Origin: Clostridia bacterium
GTDB taxonomy: Bacteria; Bacillota_A; Clostridia; Oscillospirales; CAG-272
Direction: 5' to 3'
DNA length: 10,798 bases
Assembly: GCA_017500625.1 (NCBI GenBank)
Contig: JAFVYX010000109.1
Span: 1-10,798 of the forward strand
Part shown: positions 6,886 to 10,798 of the stretch, one piece after another
Numbering within the stretch: position 1 is the first letter of the stretch
Layout of the letters: each line of letters begins with the position of its first letter
Made by a program: the position numbers and the translations under genes
The notes under the pieces: model-generated
What the model saw: only the letters and a program-made list of their open reading frames with translations
What the model was told of the DNA's origin: nothing
The model's database searches: none

Positions 6886-9408
6886 TTAATCGGTGAGCCA
6901 GGCGGCTCCCTCGGTCACCTCCACGGTCAGCGGGACCGAAAGCTCAGCCGCCCCCTCCATCTCCTCGCGGAGAATGCGTGCGGCGCGCTCAGCGTCCTTT
7001 TTGTGCGCCTCCACGATCAGCTCGTCATGCACCTGCAGAATGAGGTGGGCGTCCAGTCCCTCCTCGCGGAGACGGCGGTGAACGGCGATCATCGCGCGCT
7101 TGATGATGTCGGCGGCGGTGCCCTGGATCGGGCTGTTCATCGCCACGCGCTTGCCAAATTGGCGTACGGGGTACTGCGAGGCCGTCAGCTCGGGAATGTA
7201 GCGGCGGCGTCCAAACAGCGTTTCGGTATAGCCCGTCTCCTCGGCGCCTGCCACGGCGCTTTCGAGGTAGCCCTTCACGCGCGGGAATTCGGCAAAATAG
7301 GCCTCCATATAGTCGCCCGCGTCCTTCACGGAGATCGCGAGGTCGCCCGCCAGCGAGAAGGCCGAGATGCCGTACACGATGCCAAAGCTCACGGCCTTGG
7401 CGCGGCTGCGCAGCTCGGGTGTGACCTCGCTCTCGGGCACGCGAAAGGCGGCCGCGGCGGTACGGGTGTGAATGTCCGCCCCCTCACGGTAGGCGGCGAT
7501 CATCGTTTCGTCCCCCGACATATGCGCGAGGAGTCGCAGCTCGATCTGCGAGTAGTCGGCATCAATGAGGAGATAGTCCTCGCCTTTTGTAACGAAATGT
7601 TTACGGAAACGGCTGCCAAGCTCGGTACGTATCGGAATGTTCTGTAAATTCGGCTCGGCGGAGGACAGGCGCCCCGTCAGGGTGGCGGCCTGCTTGAAGT
7701 CGCTGTGAATGAAGCCGCGCTCGTCGGCGGCGCGGAGAAGCCCCTGGGCGTAGGTCGAGCGGAGCTTGGTGATCTGGCGGAACTTCAGCACCGCGTCCAC
7801 GATCGGGTGCAGGTGCCGAATCGCGCCCAGAATGTCGGCGTCGGTCGAGTAGGCACCCGTCTTCTTCTTTTTGGGGTAGGGGAGCGCCAACCGCTCGAAG
7901 AGCACCTCGCCGAGCTGCTTCGGGGAGTTGATGTTGAAGGCGATCCCTGCCATCTCGGTGATGGCATTGCCAAGGAGATCGGCGGCGGTGTAGAGCTCCT
8001 TGTCAAAGGCGGCCAGCCCCTCGGTGTCCACGCGGAACCCCTCGGTCTCCATATCGGCAAGGACGGGCACGAGCGGCAGCTCCATCTCGGTAAGGACGTG
8101 CGTACAGCCCGCCTCGGTCAGCTTTTTGTCAAGGTGCGATGCCAGCGCCGGCAGGTAGGGCGCGGTGGGGGTCTCGGGTGACGGATCCACACCGAGATAA
8201 GCGGCGATCAGCCCGTGCTCGTCGAGGTGCCCGGCGGCGGGGTCGTCAACGTAGGCCGCCAGCATCACGTCGTAAGGCGGCACGGCGGGGCGGAGCCCCT
8301 CGGCGCGGAGACGGTGATACCACGCCTTGGCATCGTAGACCGTCAAGGGCGTTTTCGAGTCGAAAAGCGGCGCGATCTCGGACAGCGGCCCGCGGTAGAG
8401 CAGGAGCGTGTCCTCGGTCGCCACGGCGATCCCACCGTCGATCGGGGAGAGCGCCAGGCGCTCGCGCGGGAGGGCCAGCACAGCGGCGGCATCGGCCTCG
8501 GTGGCGGTGGGGACGTCGGCCGCGGGGGCGGCACAGTCGCAAACGCTTTCAAGACCAAGACGCGAAATGAGCTGAAAGAACTCGTATTTTACGCACACGT
8601 CGTGCATCTTGGCGCGGTCGGGGCCATGGTAGGCAAGGTCGGCCAGCGTGACGTCGATGGGCGCTTTTGTGTCGATCGTGGCTAAAAAGCGCGAGAGATA
8701 GGCCGTATCGCGGTCACGGAGAAGCTTCTCACGCACCCCCTTGGCGATGGAGGGCGAGTCAATGGCCTCGTAAACGCCGTCGAGCGTTGCAAATTCGGCG
8801 ACCAGCTTGTGCGCCGTTTTTTCCCCGATGCCCGCAACGCCGGGAATGTTATCCGAGGAGTCGCCCATCAGGGCCTTGGCCTCGATGAGCCCGGCAGGAG
8901 GGAAGCCGTATTTCTCGAAAAAGAGATCGCTGTCATAGCACAGCGTTTCCTTGTTGCCGATGAGAAGGACGCGGATCTTAGCGTCAATGAGCTGCAAAAG
9001 GTCGCGGTCACCCGTCAGAATGTAGGCGGTCACGTCCTCGGCTGTGTGCGCCAATTGCGCCAGCGTGCCCTGCAGGTCGTCCGCCTCATAGCCCTCCAGC
9101 TCCAAGACGGAGAGCCCCATGGCGGAAAGACATTCCTTGGCGTAGGGAAACTGCTCACGCAGCTCGTCGGGCGCGGGCTTGCGGTTGGCCTTGTAGGCCT
9201 CGTACGCCTTCTTGCGGAAGGTAGGGGCGGGCAGGTCGAAGGTCACGGCGGCATAATCGGGGCGGAGGGCGTCGATCTGCTTTTGCAGGATCGAGAGCAT
9301 GCCGTACACGGCGTTGGTGTTTTTTCCGTCGCGCGTGGTCAGAGGACGGATCCCGTAAAAAGCACGGTTTAAGGTGCTGTTGCCGTCAACGATCAGTAGC
9401 TTCTTCAT
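6886..9408 (-). CDS. polA: DNA polymerase I
   Basis: An 840-residue DNA polymerase I, shorter than the 928-residue E. coli enzyme; it fills gaps and removes RNA primers in repair and lagging-strand synthesis. The 5'-3' nuclease domain (1-290) keeps all nine acidic metal ligands: D8, D58, E108, D110, D111, D134, D136, D183 and D186. The middle domain (~300-450) is shortened and lacks the DxE exonuclease motif, keeping only a YDVML segment (D380), so proofreading is probably absent, as in many Firmicute enzymes. The polymerase domain has TGRLSSAEPNLQN (578-590), motif A DYSQIELR (D618, E623), the O-helix (R667, K671, F675, Y679) and motif C QVHDE (D795, E796). ATG at 9408 is preceded by GGAGGAG (9413-9419). 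The start overlaps the end of the upstream membrane gene by 23 bases, which suggests translational coupling. Confidence 0.97.
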   Translation of the reverse strand: MKKLLIVDGNSTLNRAFYGIRPLTTRDGKNTNAVYGMLSILQKQIDALRPDYAAVTFDLPAPTFRKKAYEAYKANRKPAPDELREQFPYAKECLSAMGLSVLELEGYEADDLQGTLAQLAHTAEDVTAYILTGDRDLLQLIDAKIRVLLIGNKETLCYDSDLFFEKYGFPPAGLIEAKALMGDSSDNIPGVAGIGEKTAHKLVAEFATLDGVYEAIDSPSIAKGVREKLLRDRDTAYLSRFLATIDTKAPIDVTLADLAYHGPDRAKMHDVCVKYEFFQLISRLGLESVCDCAAPAADVPTATEADAAAVLALPRERLALSPIDGGIAVATEDTLLLYRGPLSEIAPLFDSKTPLTVYDAKAWYHRLRAEGLRPAVPPYDVMLAAYVDDPAAGHLDEHGLIAAYLGVDPSPETPTAPYLPALASHLDKKLTEAGCTHVLTEMELPLVPVLADMETEGFRVDTEGLAAFDKELYTAADLLGNAITEMAGIAFNINSPKQLGEVLFERLALPYPKKKKTGAYSTDADILGAIRHLHPIVDAVLKFRQITKLRSTYAQGLLRAADERGFIHSDFKQAATLTGRLSSAEPNLQNIPIRTELGSRFRKHFVTKGEDYLLIDADYSQIELRLLAHMSGDETMIAAYREGADIHTRTAAAAFRVPESEVTPELRSRAKAVSFGIVYGISAFSLAGDLAISVKDAGDYMEAYFAEFPRVKGYLESAVAGAEETGYTETLFGRRRYIPELTASQYPVRQFGKRVAMNSPIQGTAADIIKRAMIAVHRRLREEGLDAHLILQVHDELIVEAHKKDAERAARILREEMEGAAELSVPLTVEVTEGAAWLTD

Positions 9409-10333
9409 CGGGCTCCTCCGTATCCTCGGTGTCCTTTGCGACCTCGGCGGTCACCTTGGCGATCTCCGCAGCCACTTCGGCGGTAAAATCGGTGATGTAC
9501 TGCCCCTCGGGCGTTGCGGAACGCACCGCCGAGAGGTACGCTGCCACAAGGCGCGAGAGCGCGTAAAGAAGCACGCCCAGAATCACAAAGTCGTGCAGGG
9601 TGTTACCAAGGAGCGGTGCTCCGTACACTGCGTGATACACAAGGTTCGGAAGGCACAGCGTGGCCGCCAGCATCACGGTAACGGTCGTTACGTAGGTGTG
9701 AAGCGCCCACTTAGCGCGCAGAAGGGCCGCGCGCGTCTCGCCGAGAAAGAAGAAGGAGGCGGCGATCCAGGTTGCGATCGAGAGCGCCTTGTTCGGCTCG
9801 TTGATCCTGATCTCCGGGGTAAGGTAGAGATAGAGCGCATACAGAAGGCACGCCACCGCCACCGCCAGCGTCAGCATCGCGCGGAGCGCTCCCTCGGTAC
9901 TGCCGTCAAAGGCGTGCACCGCAAAGAGCGCGGCGCCGACAAGGGCGGCCACGGCCGTCAGGAATGCCGCGATGATCGCCAACGGCGAGACGGTGGGGGA
10001 CGAGAGCTGTCCGATCGCTGCTACGGTCAGCACGACAGAGAAGAAGACCAGCGCAATGCCGAGAAAGAGACCGGAAAAGAGCGTGGGCAGGTCGCGGTAA
10101 TCGGTGGCGGTAACGAAAAAACCGCGCAGCTCGTGCGTCAGAACGGCAAGCGCCACGATCACCGTCACAAGGAGGGCCGCCATGGCAATGGGGAGGGCCG
10201 GCCCATGGAAGTAGCCAAGCGCCGCATCGTATTCCGTAAAGAGCGCCACCGACCGCAGGACAATGGCCGCCGCGGCAACGATCGGGGCGGTAAGCAGGTA
10301 CAATAGATAGGTACGCTTCTGGTTTTTCGACAT
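9386..10333 (-). CDS. Uncharacterised eight-helix membrane protein
   Basis: A 315-residue integral membrane protein of no family I recognise. Hydrophobic stretches suggest about eight membrane helices, roughly at residues 9-31, 46-66, 84-108, 116-140, 150-171, 183-199, 212-236 and 247-270. The short N-terminus is basic (SKNQKR), consistent with an inside start. The C-terminal ~40 residues are soluble, with repeated AEVA-type units (285-300) and a very acidic tail (DTEDTEEPDEEATDR), probably cytoplasmic. No catalytic or transporter signature is visible. The ATG at 10333 is chosen because AAGGAAG (10340-10346) lies six bases upstream; an in-frame start at 10375 would add 14 residues with no such site. 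It overlaps polA by 23 bases and is likely co-transcribed with it. A functional link with DNA repair is not implied by the sequence. Confidence 0.8.
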   Translation of the reverse strand: MSKNQKRTYLLYLLTAPIVAAAAIVLRSVALFTEYDAALGYFHGPALPIAMAALLVTVIVALAVLTHELRGFFVTATDYRDLPTLFSGLFLGIALVFFSVVLTVAAIGQLSSPTVSPLAIIAAFLTAVAALVGAALFAVHAFDGSTEGALRAMLTLAVAVACLLYALYLYLTPEIRINEPNKALSIATWIAASFFFLGETRAALLRAKWALHTYVTTVTVMLAATLCLPNLVYHAVYGAPLLGNTLHDFVILGVLLYALSRLVAAYLSAVRSATPEGQYITDFTAEVAAEIAKVTAEVAKDTEDTEEPDEEATDR

Positions 10334-10339
10334 AACAAT

Positions 10340-10346
10340 CTTCCTT
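10340..10346 (-). promoter_or_regulatory. Ribosome binding site of the membrane protein gene
   Basis: AAGGAAG on the minus strand, six bases before ATG 10333. It favours this start over the in-frame start at 10375. Confidence 0.7.
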
Positions 10347-10347
10347 T

Positions 10348-10375
10348 TTATTATATAAGGGGGGCTCCGTGCCAA
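10348..10375 (-). promoter_or_regulatory. Weak candidate promoter for the membrane protein-polA unit
   Basis: The minus strand carries overlapping -10 candidates TATAAT (10350-10355) and TAATAA (10348-10353), with TTGGCA at 10370-10375. The spacing is 14 bases for the better -10 and 16 for the poorer one, and the leader would be very short. A second -10-like TACAAT (10410-10415) lacks a good -35. Transcription of the unit must start hereabouts, but which element is used is unclear. Confidence 0.3.
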
Positions 10376-10587
10376 TGAGCAGGAGGTGACCCCTTACCAT
10401 CTTACCTTTATTGTACTTTCTATTTATGAACAGAATGTAAACAACAGCGCCGAGGCGACAAAAAAAAGAGGGGGAAAGGCCAAAAAATCGCTTGTTTTTT
10501 CTGTTTTTGTTCAACTTGCACAAAAACGGGTCGAAAAAATCTATGAAATTTCTACGTGGATTTTTTGAGAATTTTTTGCCTTCGGAC
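10376..10587. other. A/T-rich divergent intergenic region
   Basis: No convincing gene lies between the membrane protein start and the plus-strand promoter. The DNA is far richer in A/T than its surroundings and holds many A or T tracts (10460-10467, 10482-10487, 10495-10500, 10504-10508, 10522-10526, 10534-10539, 10561-10566, 10572-10577). It also holds an 8-bp inverted repeat GTTTTTGT/ACAAAAAC (10503-10510 and 10520-10527, 9-base spacer) and a direct repeat CTTACC (10393-10398, 10401-10406). The last two T tracts are 11 bases apart just before the -35 element and resemble an UP element. Confidence 0.6.
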
Positions 10588-10616
10588 TTGCAATTTATGC
10601 CACTATTATGTATAAT
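10588..10616 (+). promoter_or_regulatory. Strong sigma-A-type promoter for the rightward leader RNA
   Basis: TTGCAA (10588-10593) and TATAAT (10611-10616) are separated by exactly 17 bases on the plus strand. Phased T tracts lie upstream. The start site should be near 10622-10624, at the first bases of the structured RNA. Confidence 0.85.
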
Positions 10617-10621
10617 AGTAG

Positions 10622-10798
10622 GGCTTGATGTGCGATGAAGCGAAAGGTTGCTACCGCCCCTGGGTAGGGAATTTTCGTGGAGTATGTCCGAATAACCGGG
10701 CGAAGTCGATGTGTGAAGGGAACACACCGCCTTGCCGTTTCCGGAATTGCGTAAAAGCAATCCGGCTTCTTTCGGGAGGCCAAAGGAACGCGCGGCAG
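10622..10798 (+). ncRNA. Structured leader RNA, continues past the window
   Basis: From the predicted start site to the window edge the sequence folds into a series of local stems. CGAAA (10641-10645)/TTTCG (10673-10677) encloses CTACC (10651-10655)/GGTAG (10663-10667). Then come GTCCG (10686-10690)/CGGGC (10697-10701), GTGTG (10711-10715)/CACAC (10723-10727), and CCGGAATTGC (10741-10750)/GCAATCCGG (10757-10765) with one bulged A. A final stem GGCTTC (10764-10769)/GAGGCC (10776-10781) shares two bases with the preceding one, so the two compete. No U tract follows inside the window. It does not show the core motifs I know for RNase P RNA or tmRNA. The likeliest role is a long 5' leader controlling an operon beyond the edge; a ribosomal-protein operon leader is my best guess, but this rests on general impression only. 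Confidence 0.55.

Noticed and set aside
9374..10306. 310-codon plus-strand frame opposite the membrane protein
   Set aside because: Highly charged Arg/Gly/His-rich composition is what the complement of a hydrophobic gene gives; the minus-strand frame has helices, a ribosome binding site and coupling to polA.
10334..10375. N-terminal extension of the membrane protein to 10375
   Set aside because: AAGGAAG lies directly before the internal ATG at 10333, and the extension overlaps the candidate -10 region.
9906..10760. 284-codon minus-strand frame running from the leader RNA into the membrane gene
   Set aside because: It crosses two promoters and the structured RNA, lies in a different frame from the membrane gene, and its C-terminal part is Cys/Arg/Gly-rich out-of-frame sequence.

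Overview
This window looks like chromosomal DNA of a GC-rich Gram-positive bacterium, most likely a Clostridia-type Firmicute. The grounds are near-consensus AGGAGG ribosome binding sites at most starts, textbook TTGACT/TATAAT-type promoters, A/T-rich intrinsic terminators, and a DNA polymerase I of Firmicute type with an eroded proofreading domain. No species can be named from sequence alone. No mobile element, CRISPR array, tRNA or rRNA was seen.

Layout. Positions 1-289 (+) hold the C-terminal end of an unidentified, strongly codon-biased gene. It is followed after 18 bases by a fructose-6-phosphate aldolase-type enzyme (308-994, +). A perfect-stem bidirectional terminator (about 993-1031) separates this pair from a convergent block of four tandem paralogues on the minus strand (6744 down to 1035). 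These four are 456-461 residue proteins of the neutral/alkaline ceramidase superfamily. They keep the family's metal-site motifs but lack a signal peptide and the usual catalytic serine. The block begins at a consensus sigma-A promoter (6797-6825) with a leader hairpin, and may have a second promoter before the third gene (3856-3884). Upstream of it, also on the minus strand, lie polA (6886-9408) and an uncharacterised eight-helix membrane protein (9386-10333) that overlaps the start of polA by 23 bases. polA ends in a strong hairpin terminator (6845-6884).

The right end (10334-10798) has no confident protein gene. It is an A/T-rich divergent regulatory region with a strong plus-strand promoter (TTGCAA-17-TATAAT, 10588-10616). 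That promoter drives a highly structured RNA that runs off the window, probably the leader of an operon beyond the edge.

How the parts may work together. The four ceramidase-like genes probably form one or two transcripts and have diverged in the loops around the predicted metal site, which suggests a set of cytoplasmic amidase-like hydrolases with different substrates. This tandem array and the structured leader RNA are the two parts most worth following up. polA and the membrane gene form a separate, translationally coupled unit with no evident functional link to the array.
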